DNA of 64,000 nt from Bacillota bacterium (GCA_023437715.1 JAEZFK010000082.1:18403-82402); one strand, 5' to 3'; shown: positions 55,381 through 62,674, counted from the stretch's first letter. Notes: a model not told the origin generated them from the letters alone. Translations and numbers: made by a program.

Positions 55381-55909
55381 AAAGCTCGTATTTAACAGCA
55401 GGGAGGAATGGTTGCAGGCTAGAAAAAATCATATTGACGGATCCGATGCCAGGGCTGAAGAGCATTTAAGAGCACTGTTTTTCTTGGATTTTCCGCAGTA
55501 TCAGGTCTTCTATGATGAAAACAATATGTTCTTAAACTCTTCTTATCCCTGGATGCACGCTTCCCTTGACGGGGAGCTGGTGGATGAGGACGGGCGGTAT
55601 GGAATTTTGGAGATCAAGACAACAAATATTCTACAGTCCATGCAGAAGGAGAAATGGCGAGACCGGATCCCGGATAATTATTTCTGCCAAGTTCTTCATT
55701 ATCTGGCTATGACCGGTTATGAATTTGCCGTCCTAAAGGCCCAGCCGAAAAGCGAGTGGGACGGTGAGTTAAGGATCACAACAAAGCATTATTTTATAGA
55801 AAGAAAGGATGTCGAGGAGGACATTAAATATCTGATTGAGGCTGAAAAGCGGTTCTGGAAATGTGTGGAATCGGGGAGGCGGCTAGATTTAATTCTCCTG
55901 GTGATATAA
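55361..55909 (+). pseudogene. YqaJ/lambda-exonuclease-type recombinase with an internal deletion
   Basis: The 182-residue frame starts VEKLVFNSREEWLQARKNHI-DGSDA and then jumps to RAEEHLRALFFLDFPQYQVF. In YqaJ proteins, about 45-50 residues (the SAVxGxNPY-type stretch to the YGxxAE segment) lie between these two parts. The catalytic Asp/Glu/Lys set is kept in ASLDGELVDE and ILEIKTTN. The frame is preserved across the deletion. The product is probably inactive or altered as an exonuclease. Confidence 0.75.
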
Positions 55910-55919
55910 GGAGGTACAT

Positions 55920-56269
55920 ATGGAATTAAAAATATATAATCCCCAGGACAATGGTTTCCTGAAGAAGATTGATTGGAATTTTGACGAGCTGAAAGCGGAA
56001 ATTACCGCTTCGTCCCAGGAGTACGAAACATCAGTTTACACGGATGACACGATATTTCCAGTATTGTTTCGGCGGTCCAGTCCATACCGGCCCTGCAGGA
56101 ATGCACCAGTACCAGTATCTTGAATGCAGCACTTCTGGGGGATGTCCTTAATCTTTCTCCGAGCCCACAGCTGGGACAAGTCTATCTGGTACCCTATGAT
56201 AACAAGAATAGTATTTGCCGTAAAAAGGGGAAGCCGACAAGAAAGGAGATCCTGCCGGCAACAGTATGA
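55920..56269 (+). pseudogene. DUF1351-RecT fusion remnant
   Basis: The frame from 55920 begins as a DUF1351-type phage protein (MELKIYNPQDNGFLKKIDWN; YETSVYTDD), then breaks at about 56045. From there a different frame (56049-56214) reads SSIVSAVQSIPALQECTSTS and ALLGDVLNLSPSPQLGQVYL, which is the central part of a RecT annealing protein. That homology ends at about 56214. One or two deletions have joined these genes. Recombination function is lost. Confidence 0.75.
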
Positions 56270-56410
56270 AAAATGTATGTATTACGGAGATTACTCTCCA
56301 AAAGCAGTATATAAGATTATCCTTAAAAGAGGCTGAAATAACAGGAAAAACTTTCACCTAAAAAAGGAGGAGCCGGTAAGATCGGGGGATCCTGCCGGCA
56401 GTATGAAAAA
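56232..56410 (+). repeat. Imperfect direct repeat around GATCCTGCCGGCA
   Basis: GATCCTGCCGGCA followed by GTATGAAAAA occurs at 56248-56273 (with ACA inserted) and 56388-56410; similarity extends upstream through an AGCCG motif. Each copy ends in an ATG-AAA start followed by a short frame. Confidence 0.6.
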
Positions 56411-56419
56411 AGTTTTATA

Positions 56420-56881
56420 TTAAGAGTTGTTTTGCGAGCTGGAATCAGGAATTCTTGTCCTCTGAACCATACCCCAAGAATAATTAGGAGGGGCATAAAA
56501 AGATGAGATTTTAAGTGGTTCATTACCCACATTAATGATGTTATGCCATGTGCCGGCGGGGACTAAGATAACATAATTGGTAAACGCGAGATATTGTCCA
56601 TACATTGAGAATTTATCTTCACCTAACTGAATCAAGCCTAAACCGTCTTCTATTCGCAAAATCTGGTCGTGGTCAGGATGGGCTTCCATGCCAATAATTT
56701 CTCCGACAGGAATGCTCATTAGAGTGACCTGTAAATAAGCTCCTGTCCATAAAGTCGAGCGAAAATTATCGTTTTGTTGCGCTGCTTTGTTAAGATCAAT
56801 AACAAAAGGGTTGGGTCCATAATCAGAGGGGAAAGTTGGCATGTTGGCAGTATCATAATTTGGGTTTTCAGAATTAGACAT
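56420..56881 (-). CDS. Cupin-domain protein
   Basis: The 153-residue single-domain cupin has the motifs IGMEAHPDHDQILRIEDGLG (metal-binding His and Glu) and VPAGTWHNIINVGNEPLKI. The usual role is sugar or small-molecule binding or isomerisation. It starts FPSDYGPNPFVIDLNKAA, a subgroup common in gut Firmicutes. I place the start at 56881 (GGTGG eight bases upstream). It is opposite in strand to its neighbours and not a phage gene, so it is probably an acquired passenger. Confidence 0.8.
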   Translation of the reverse strand: MSNSENPNYDTANMPTFPSDYGPNPFVIDLNKAAQQNDNFRSTLWTGAYLQVTLMSIPVGEIIGMEAHPDHDQILRIEDGLGLIQLGEDKFSMYGQYLAFTNYVILVPAGTWHNIINVGNEPLKISSFYAPPNYSWGMVQRTRIPDSSSQNNS

Positions 56882-57051
56882 GCAGTTGGCCACCATTTTT
56901 AATATTTTATACTAATATATGTGCCATAAAAAGTACTGTTATCAAAAACAGCAATTTTATGGAGTGTTGTACGTTGAAAACTTAATATTGATAGTTGCTA
57001 GTATTTGAGTTAAAATTGTAATCGAAAAAGATTTGCAAAGGTGGGTTCGTT

Positions 57052-57381
57052 ATGCTTATAGATGGAAATGAAAAAGAGAAAGAAGCCATGAATGCTTTTC
57101 ATCAAGGAAATAGGGCCGAGGGCTTGAGGCTTCAAGAAGAATTTGCGGCGCAATTCCGGGAAGAATATAAAGAAAAAGATCATTGTTCATGTAAAAAGGC
57201 TTGCAGATATCATGGGAATTGTAAAGAATGTGTAGCGATTCACAGAGCGCATCAAGAGCACTTGCCAAATTGTATGCGGCCGATTGTGAACCAAAAGCTT
57301 AAACTTCTTTCAGAACTTACCGAACATACGCTTGCAAATGAAATAGAGCCGCCAAAAGAAATCTTGAGACGAGAAAAATAA
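57052..57381 (+). CDS. Cysteine-rich small cytoplasmic protein
   Basis: The 109-residue protein has a charged helix followed by CSCKKACRYHGNCKECVAIH and LPNCMRPIVNQ. The spacing of five Cys and two His suggests a metal-binding site of a kind widespread in Clostridia; no function is known. AAAGGTGG lies upstream. It does not look phage-derived. Confidence 0.65.
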   Translation: MLIDGNEKEKEAMNAFHQGNRAEGLRLQEEFAAQFREEYKEKDHCSCKKACRYHGNCKECVAIHRAHQEHLPNCMRPIVNQKLKLLSELTEHTLANEIEPPKEILRREK

Positions 57382-57428
57382 AAAGTTAAATTTTGGTATT
57401 CTGTATCAAGAGAAATGAATATGTTAAG

Positions 57429-57467
57429 GAAAACTACCAGCTATCAACATTATGTTGGTAGTTTTTT
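57429..57467 (+). terminator. Terminator after the Cys-rich gene
   Basis: AAAACTACCA and TGGTAGTTTTTT form a ten-pair stem with a T-run. Confidence 0.85.
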
Positions 57468-57499
57468 ATTGCCATAAAACAGGTGGCTTAGGGTTGGGA

Positions 57500-57673
57500 T
57501 TAAATCAAGGCTTTCTGCCGTAATAATATTCCGGCAACATGGTGCAATTGCGCAGCGGTATCAATGTATGAATGATTTTCGTGCAGTATTATCTGCAACC
57601 ATACCGGGAGTGTTATAAAGTAACGTCTGGTGCTGGTACTTTTAAAGAGTAATTTAGATAAATTGTTTTCCAT
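57500..57673 (-). CDS. Small hypothetical protein
   Basis: The 57-residue protein (MENNLSKLLFKSTSTRRYFI, PVWLQIILHENHSYIDTAAQ) has AGGTGATACG before its ATG. It looks helical with a short hydrophobic stretch. I do not recognise a characterised family. Confidence 0.6.
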   Translation of the reverse strand: MENNLSKLLFKSTSTRRYFITLPVWLQIILHENHSYIDTAAQLHHVAGILLRQKALI

Positions 57674-57781
57674 CGTATCACCTCAAAAATATGGTGTGTG
57701 GAATGGAAAATAATAATACAGGAAGTATCTGGATGTCGGTGAAATTAGGATTTCCCGGAGTACCGGGAGAAAGGCAGAATT

Positions 57782-57955
57782 ATGAATATTGGAGACAAAG
57801 TTGTTATGAATGATAAGTACGTGGTTGCAGAAAAGAACAAGGGTAAGGTATTTGTGGTTTGTAGTGAGCCATGGGATTTGTGTGGGACAGAGAGTGTGTT
57901 GTTGGAAGAATATCGGGGCGGCTACGCCGTAGATGGCCTTACCTTGGTAAACTGA
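57782..57955 (+). CDS. Small hypothetical protein
   Basis: The 57-residue beta-rich protein (MNIGDKVVMNDKYVVAEKNK; GGYAVDGLTLVN) resembles short SH3-like phage proteins. The ribosome binding site AGAAAGG lies ten bases upstream. It is convergent with the gene at 57959. Confidence 0.6.
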   Translation: MNIGDKVVMNDKYVVAEKNKGKVFVVCSEPWDLCGTESVLLEEYRGGYAVDGLTLVN

Positions 57956-57958
57956 AAT

Positions 57959-58252
57959 TTAATTTGTCTTGAGAGTCCATAACCCATCCTCCCGGAAGTG
58001 GGTAAGCTCCACCCTTTGGCGTATACCGTTTACAGTAACATCACAAATATAAGTGGTCTGACGAAAGCGTTTATCAGTATCTACAACGCGATCAATGGCA
58101 ACATCGGTGTAAGTACCGTCAGAAAAAGCATATCTGAAATAAACCGGTACACAATCGCCACGGGCGCTAAAGCTGGCGATCACCGGCAAAGTGCGATTAT
58201 AGATTAAATCAATGGTTTCCTTTGGCTGTGGCTTGGCTGTGTGAAATGGCAT
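57959..58252 (-). CDS. Conserved hypothetical protein with LexA-like boxes upstream
   Basis: The 97-residue protein (MPFHTAKPQPKETIDLIYNR) is beta-rich (VPVYFRYAFSDGTYTDVAID), with no membrane segment. The start at 58252 has GAGGTG six bases upstream. Boxes resembling GAAC-N4-GTTC lie in its promoter region, so it may be induced by DNA damage. Function unknown. Confidence 0.7.
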   Translation of the reverse strand: MPFHTAKPQPKETIDLIYNRTLPVIASFSARGDCVPVYFRYAFSDGTYTDVAIDRVVDTDKRFRQTTYICDVTVNGIRQRVELTHFREDGLWTLKTN

Positions 58253-58279
58253 ATACATCACCTCGAGAAGAATTATGAC

Positions 58280-58322
58280 AAACATATGTTCTGAACATAT
58301 GAATTATAACAAACATGCGTTC
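58280..58322 (-). promoter_or_regulatory. LexA-like boxes and promoter
   Basis: AAACATATGTTC at 58280-58291 and AAACATGCGTTC at 58311-58322 each differ from the Gram-positive LexA box GAAC-N4-GTTC at one position. CATATGTTCTGAACATATG at 58283-58301 is a perfect odd palindrome. On the minus strand, TTGTTA and TATAAT are 17 bases apart with one box in the spacer. Confidence 0.55.
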
Positions 58323-58365
58323 TAATAACAAGAGGTAGTAAAAGGAAAAAGATAGGAAGGATAAA

Positions 58366-58560
58366 TTGAGAAAGTCATCAAAGGAACATAAAGTGGACAG
58401 CGTGCTGCGGGAAAGGGTATTTCAGGCAGAGCTGGAAGACCTGATAAAGGGACTGCCAGCTACAACGTTCAATGCGCGAATGCCGGCTTATACATACACG
58501 GGCTTATGTCCGGATCTGGAGCTGCGGGACAAGCCGGGGAATAAAGAGAGGTGGAGCTGA
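58366..58560 (+). CDS. Small hypothetical protein before terminase
   Basis: The 64-residue protein starts with TTG, five bases after GGAAGG. It has a basic, helical N-terminus (KSSKEHKVDSVLRERVFQAE) and no recognised domain. It is probably co-transcribed with the terminase genes. Confidence 0.5.
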   Translation: MRKSSKEHKVDSVLRERVFQAELEDLIKGLPATTFNARMPAYTYTGLCPDLELRDKPGNKERWS

Positions 58561-58601
58561 TTCTTTTACCAAAAACAAACACGATTGAGGGGTGGTGAGG
58601 C

Positions 58602-59375
58602 TTGGCAGGGGTAAGGAGTCGGAACAGGGATAAAGCCTTTGAGATATATAGGGAGCATGGCGGGAATATTACAAATCGTGAGATCGCCTCTGTCCTTGAT
58701 GAGGATGAGAAAGTAATTGCTGTCTGGAAGAGCCGGGACAAATGGAATGTTGTACAACAATCAAAGAAACGTTGTACAACAAAGGGGAAAGGCGGCCAGC
58801 CGGGAAACAAAAATGCAGTGGGTAACAAAGGCGGTGCTGCCCCGGAAAAGAATAAGAACGCAGTTAAGACAGAAGAGTTTGAAGCTCTCTTTTTTAATGC
58901 CCTAGAAGAGGATGAGAAGCGGCTTATCAGTATGGTCCAGCTTGATAAAGAGCAACTCCTCCTGCAGGAAATTCAGCTTCTTACGGTCAGGGAACGGCGA
59001 ATGCTAAAACGGATCGAAGATCTTAAACGTGCTGCTACCGATCAGGAGGAGATAAAGGCCGCCGGTATGACAGCTGTGAAATATAAGCACGGTACCGAAA
59101 AGGATAAGTGGACGGATATCACGGAATACACTGGAGTCCTGGGACAGATCCAGGCTGTGGAGGATGCCCTTACCCGAGTCCAGGCCCGCAAGCAGAAAGC
59201 CATTGATTCTCTGCATCGGTACGGCTTTGATGATGCCCGCCTGGAGCTGGAGATCATGAAAGTGGAACTGGAAACCTTAAAGCGGGATAATACGGATCAG
59301 GAAATTGAGGACGACGGCTTCATGGAAGCCATGAATGACTCTGCTGCTGAGATTTGGAGTGATGAAGATGTTTGA
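58602..59375 (+). CDS. Phage terminase small subunit
   Basis: The 257-residue DNA-recognition subunit has an N-terminal helix-turn-helix (RDKAFEIYREHGGNITNREI then ASVLDEDEKVIAVWKSRDKW), a Gly/Lys/Asn-rich linker (KGGQPGNKNAVGNKGGAAPE) and a long helical C-terminal half. The pattern is that of PBSX-type small terminases. TTG start with GGTGAGG upstream. It overlaps the large subunit gene by eight bases. Confidence 0.85.
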   Translation: MAGVRSRNRDKAFEIYREHGGNITNREIASVLDEDEKVIAVWKSRDKWNVVQQSKKRCTTKGKGGQPGNKNAVGNKGGAAPEKNKNAVKTEEFEALFFNALEEDEKRLISMVQLDKEQLLLQEIQLLTVRERRMLKRIEDLKRAATDQEEIKAAGMTAVKYKHGTEKDKWTDITEYTGVLGQIQAVEDALTRVQARKQKAIDSLHRYGFDDARLELEIMKVELETLKRDNTDQEIEDDGFMEAMNDSAAEIWSDEDV

Positions 59376-60309
59376 GAGAATCCGAGCGTTGGAAGCCCGA
59401 ATTGAAAAGCTGAAGCAAAAGCGCAGTATATCTGCAAAGCTGCAGGTGTTTAAGTTCCAACCCTTCTCCTTGAAACAGAAAAAAGTATTGACTTGGTGGT
59501 GCGATACTTCTCCGGTCAAGGATAAAGATGGAATCATAGCGGACGGCGCAATTCGATCAGGAAAGACAGTCTGCATGTCTCTATCCTTTGTGATGTGGGC
59601 TATGTACCGGTTCAACGGTCAGAACTTCGCCATGTGTGGCAAGACGATAGGAAGCTTCCGGCGGAACGTCCTTTTCTGGCTGAAACTCATGCTTAAAAGC
59701 AGGGGCTATCACGTCATTGATCACAGAGCTGACAACCTGGTGGAGATCAGCCGGGGAAAGGTTACAAACTACTTCTACATATTCGGCGGCAAAGATGAAC
59801 GGTCCCAGGACCTGATCCAGGGCATTACGCTGGCCGGGGTATTTTTCGATGAAGTCGCGTTGATGCCGGAGTCCTTTGTCAATCGGGCCACGGGAAGATG
59901 TTCCGTTGATGGATCTAAGTACTGGTTTAACTGCAACTCAGATGGACCGTACCACTGGTTTAAAACGAACTGGATTGATAAGGCCACCGGATTTCTGGGA
60001 AAGAAAAAGACAGAGGAAATCAAGGCCAGATACCGGAATAACTATAGCGGGGTCTTCTACAAACGCTACATCTTAGGCCTGTGGGCCATGACCGAGGGAA
60101 TCATCTATGACATGTTCGATGTGGACCGGTATGTAAAGAAAGTGATTGAATTTGTCCGGCTGTTGATTGACGGTGGCCATTATGTCAGTGTTGACTACTG
60201 GTACTTCCTGGACAATACGAAAGATGGATCGCTGGAGTGCGCTTGCTGGCACAGCCGGAATAATGGAGCCCAGGAGATATGGTTGATTGACCAGGGTGAT
60301 GATATTTAA
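59368..60309 (+). pseudogene. Phage terminase large subunit, truncated
   Basis: The 313-residue frame keeps the ATPase domain: P-loop DGAIRSGKTVCMSLSF, Walker B GVFFDEVALM and the coupling region WFNCNSDGPYHWFKTNW. At VSVDYW (about residue 276), where the nuclease domain should begin, homology ends. The last 35 residues (CWHSRNNGAQEIWLIDQGDD) resemble the tail of the endolysin remnant at 61495 (CWNTRENGTQEIWCVDGADD). PBSX-type proteins are usually about 420 residues, so packaging cannot work. Confidence 0.8.
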
Positions 60310-60362
60310 GTGGGTAGTGCATAAGGATATGATATATAATAAATAATCAAGGAAGTTAAAAT

Positions 60363-60809
60363 ATGCACTATATTAATAAGAATGTAAACTTATATGGAAG
60401 AAGAGGCGTTGACCCAGAAGCGTATTGGATGCGTACACAGCAGCAAGGGCCTGGAGAAAGTGGAAACACAGGAACAGCTCCTACTGGTCCGACAGCGCCT
60501 CCGGAGCCAGTTACCTCGCCAACACCCACAGCTCCTACAGAGCCAACACCGCCAGTACCGGCGGAAATAAATTTTCCAGGTCTATTCAATCCGAATGTAA
60601 GTACGATTATATCTACTATTGAGAATTGCTTGGGGGTTACGATTCTTATTAGGCTAAAAAATGGTGAAAGCTTTTGGATGGTTCCGGAGATCAAAAACAG
60701 TGAAACGGTTTCGGGCCGTATCTGGAATGAAAGTTCAGGTTGGTATGCAGGTGAAGTTAATTTCTTTGATATATCCAATGTTACCTGTACTTCAGGGAAT
60801 GGATCATAA
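60363..60809 (+). CDS. Hypothetical protein with Pro/Thr-rich region
   Basis: The 148-residue protein has a short N-terminal segment (YINKNVNLYGRRGVDPEAYW), a Pro/Thr/Ala-rich repeat stretch (about 35-65; PTGPTAPPEPVTSPTPTAPT) and a small beta-rich C-terminal domain. AAGGAAG precedes the ATG. It could be a structural or surface protein; no family is recognised. Confidence 0.6.
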   Translation: MHYINKNVNLYGRRGVDPEAYWMRTQQQGPGESGNTGTAPTGPTAPPEPVTSPTPTAPTEPTPPVPAEINFPGLFNPNVSTIISTIENCLGVTILIRLKNGESFWMVPEIKNSETVSGRIWNESSGWYAGEVNFFDISNVTCTSGNGS

Positions 60810-60834
60810 TATTATTTCGCATCAGCATAAACAA

Positions 60835-60870
60835 AAAGGCGGGTATCCGGTATTCCGGGCTCGCCTTAAA
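60835..60870. terminator. Terminator hairpin, copy 1
   Basis: AAAGGCG and CGCCTTT close a stem around GTATCCGGTATTCCGG. The 33-base core differs at three positions from the hairpin at 62052-62086. Confidence 0.75.
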
Positions 60871-60878
60871 AATATTTA

Positions 60879-61400
60879 TTATTCCTCATCGTTGGTATAT
60901 GTGCCATTATCAAAGTCGATTTTTGTTCCTGGCCGCAATACATTTGTTGGCTCTCTTTTTACAATATTTCTTTCGACAAGGTCTTTTAAGTTATTTACGT
61001 AGTCAGGTGAGGCCCAATATATATCGTTATAATAAACAACCTTTCCGTCTGCCATTGCCTGCGCTGTAGTGGAAATATTACCACTAAACTGAATCCAACC
61101 CTGAGCAGGTCCGCCAACCGGCGTTCCATCAAGCTGACTTATCGGGTTAGAACAGCCCCCATCTTCTCGGAAATTATACCAGCCATCGGAAAAGCAGTAA
61201 TCACCGACTTTCATGTATCCGGTGTTATCAAAATAGTACCACGGCCCATTGATTTGTTTAATTACATTAGCCGAATAGCTCCCATCATCATTCTGATACC
61301 ACCATCCGATATTGTCCTGTTTCCACTGACCGGCAAAAGCCGTAATACACATTGCTGCTGTGGAAATTATAGTCGCAAAGAATAATCTTGTTTTCTTCAT
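60879..61400 (-). CDS. Secreted protein with choline-binding-type cell-wall repeats
   Basis: The 173-residue protein has a signal peptide (MKKTRLFFATIISTAAMCIT, cleavage near AFAG) and Trp/Tyr-rich cell-wall-binding repeats (GQWKQDNIGWWYQNDDGSYS, GPWYYFDNTGYMKVG). The remainder is a small domain of unknown fold. AGGAGGG lies six bases before the ATG at 61400. It may be a surface-associated protein left from a lysis or lysogenic-conversion module. Confidence 0.75.
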   Translation of the reverse strand: MKKTRLFFATIISTAAMCITAFAGQWKQDNIGWWYQNDDGSYSANVIKQINGPWYYFDNTGYMKVGDYCFSDGWYNFREDGGCSNPISQLDGTPVGGPAQGWIQFSGNISTTAQAMADGKVVYYNDIYWASPDYVNNLKDLVERNIVKREPTNVLRPGTKIDFDNGTYTNDEE

Positions 61401-61494
61401 ATAGTTCTCCCTCCTGCATATGAGTATTCGCATTATAAGCTTAGTTTATCACATATGTCTGAAAGGGCAAGAAGAATGTATTTATATTGCGTAA

Positions 61495-61722
61495 ATAAGG
61501 GATTTATTCGTAACCTCCAAATGCCAGGACGCATTATATGCCCAGGGGCGGACCACTCCCGGCAAGAAAGTAACCAACGCTCCCGGCAGATCCCACAGCT
61601 CTGACCATCAGCGTGGAACCGCCTTTGATATTTACCGAAACAATGGGCAGGAGGCCTGTTGGAATACCAGGGAGAATGGAACCCAGGAGATCTGGTGTGT
61701 GGATGGAGCCGACGATATTTAA
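61495..61722 (+). pseudogene. M15-type endolysin fragment
   Basis: The frame has no start codon and lacks its N-terminal half. It reads CQDALYAQGRTTPGKKVTNA then SSDHQRGTAFDIYRNN, the zinc-site region of phage L-Ala-D-Glu or D-Ala-D-Ala M15 peptidases. It ends CWNTRENGTQEIWCVDGADD. A second, lower-identity copy of this tail ends the terminase remnant. Confidence 0.7.
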
Positions 61723-61792
61723 GTTCACTTCTGATCAGGACGGAGCGCTGCAATATCCGGGATGGAGGAACAAGCTTTACCCCCTATTCTTC

Positions 61793-61820
61793 ACTCCTCG
61801 TCTATATTACACATATAATA
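61793..61820 (+). promoter_or_regulatory. Possible sigma-K-like promoter
   Basis: CATATAATA at 61812-61820 fits CATANNNTA, and AC lies 17 bases upstream (61793-61794), as in sigma-K promoters. TATAAT inside the same sequence could instead serve sigma-A, although no good -35 is seen. Confidence 0.3.
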
Positions 61821-61850
61821 TAGTACAATCTCGAGAAAGGAGTGAAATGT

Positions 61851-62042
61851 ATGAGTTGCTTTAATTGCGGATGCAGATGTAATTCCTGGAACAACAATGA
61901 TTGTGACAATAACGATGATGATCGCGAACGATGCAGGCGGGAAATCAGAGAAGCCTATTGTAGAGGTTTTAGAGATGGGTGCAGGAATGCTCCTTGCCGT
62001 CGGAGAAACGAATGTGACAGCAACGATGACTGCGATTGTTAG
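61851..62042 (+). CDS. 63-residue Cys-rich, Asn/Asp/Arg-rich protein
   Basis: The protein (MSCFNCGCRCNSWNNNDCDN ... NECDSNDDCDC) has 12 Cys in 63 residues, with Asn/Asp-rich ends and an Arg-rich centre (CRREIREAYCRGFRDGC). AAAGGAG lies eight bases upstream of the ATG at 61851. The composition resembles Cys-rich spore coat proteins, but it matches no family that I can name. It is the last gene of the element before attR. Confidence 0.65.
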   Translation: MSCFNCGCRCNSWNNNDCDNNDDDRERCRREIREAYCRGFRDGCRNAPCRRRNECDSNDDCDC

Positions 62043-62051
62043 GTAATTTAA

Positions 62052-62086
62052 TAGGCGGGCATCCGGCATTCCGGGCCCGCCTTTAA
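62052..62086. terminator. Terminator hairpin, copy 2
   Basis: GGCGGGC and GCCCGCC form a stem around ATCCGGCATTCCGG, followed by TTTAA. It sits between the Cys-rich gene and attR. Confidence 0.75.
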
Positions 62087-62087
62087 G

Positions 62088-62130
62088 TTACCTATACCCT
62101 ATCGGCCCATATACTTACGGCCCCCCAATG
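62088..62130. other. attR, right junction of the intervening element
   Basis: The element half-site TTACCTATACCCTATCGG at 62088-62105 is followed by CCCATAT and the crossover AC at 62113-62114; TATAC occupies 62110-62114. Host codons resume with TTAC-GGC-CCC-CCA-ATG in the GH18 frame. Confidence 0.85.
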
Positions 62131-62544
62131 GCCGTAGCCCCCATTAACATGGTCAGAAGAGTCGTAGACTATGCCCTGACTGCAATCCCAAAAGAAAAAA
62201 TCAGCCTTGGAATCCCCAATTACGGATACGACTGGCCTCTGCCCTTTGAGAGAGGAGTGACGAGAGCCGAAACCATCAGCAATTTGGCGGCCGTCCAGAT
62301 TGCCATTGAACACGGAGCAGAAATTCAGTTTGACGAAGTCGCTATGTCTCCATACTTCCGTTACTGGCAGTATGGAGTCCAGCATGAGGTATGGTTTGAG
62401 GATGCAAGAAGCTATAAAGCCAAATTTGACCTTATTAAAGAATATGGACTCACTGGAGCAGGTTATTGGCAGCTCATGCAATTTTTCCGTGCCAACTGGC
62501 TGATTTTGGAGCAGATGTTTGAAATAAAGAGAATAGGTGACTGA
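62115..62544 (+). pseudogene. LysM-GH18 spore cortex-lytic-type enzyme (SleL/YaaH), 3' segment
   Basis: This frame completes the GH18 barrel: YGPPMAVAPINMVRRVVDYA, ISLGIPNYGYDWPLPFERGV, VWFEDARSYKAKFDLIKEYG and the last-strand GAGYWQLMQFFRANW. There is no ribosome binding site at the first ATG (62128), so it should be expressed only after fusion with the 5' segment at 50241-50956. The predicted fusion codons are TAT-ACT-TAC-GGC (YTYG), the sequence expected in this family. Confidence 0.9.
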
Positions 62545-62556
62545 ACGTTTGAATGA

Positions 62557-62590
62557 GGGATACCGGCGGCATTGCTGGTATCCCTTTTTA
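62557..62590 (+). terminator. Terminator of the split GH18 gene
   Basis: GGGATACC and GGTATCCC form the stem, followed by TTTTTAT. Confidence 0.85.
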
Positions 62591-62602
62591 TAGCCAGTCC
62601 GG

Positions 62603-62674
62603 TCAGCAATTGCTCGCCGCAGGTCTCTGCTTCTTTATCTGCACAACGTTTGGCCGGTACATGAGATATGACAT
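62603..62674 (-). pseudogene. Decayed 5' end of a second serine recombinase
   Basis: The frame MSYLMYRPNVVQIKKQRPAA starts exactly like the intact recombinase (MSYLMYLRKSRADKEAEARG), and DNA similarity extends upstream through its ribosome binding site to about 62745. Ser10 is lost and the frame stops after 23 codons. It lies just outside attR in host DNA. Confidence 0.7.

Larger units (their letters stand above)
50957..62114. mobile_element. Skin-like 11,158-bp intervening element (decayed prophage with serine recombinase)
   Basis: The element splits a LysM-GH18 gene in frame. It carries a large serine recombinase next to its left end, a phage-type repressor and partial recombination, packaging and lysis genes, and has lost all head, tail and replication genes. 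The same-orientation core TATAC at both junctions predicts excision that restores the host gene. The rejoined element ends form a 52-bp imperfect palindrome. The known parallels are the skin elements in sigK and phage-split spore genes such as spsM; the resemblance in logic is inference. Confidence 0.9.

Noticed and set aside
50957..62114. An active, inducible prophage
   Set aside because: No portal, capsid, tail or replication genes are present, and terminase, RecT, YqaJ, ImmA and endolysin are all broken. Only the recombinase and repressor look functional.
62128..62544. Independent small GH18-like gene from the ATG at 62128
   Set aside because: It has no ribosome binding site or promoter, lacks the catalytic DFDFE region, and fits exactly as the 3' part of the split gene.
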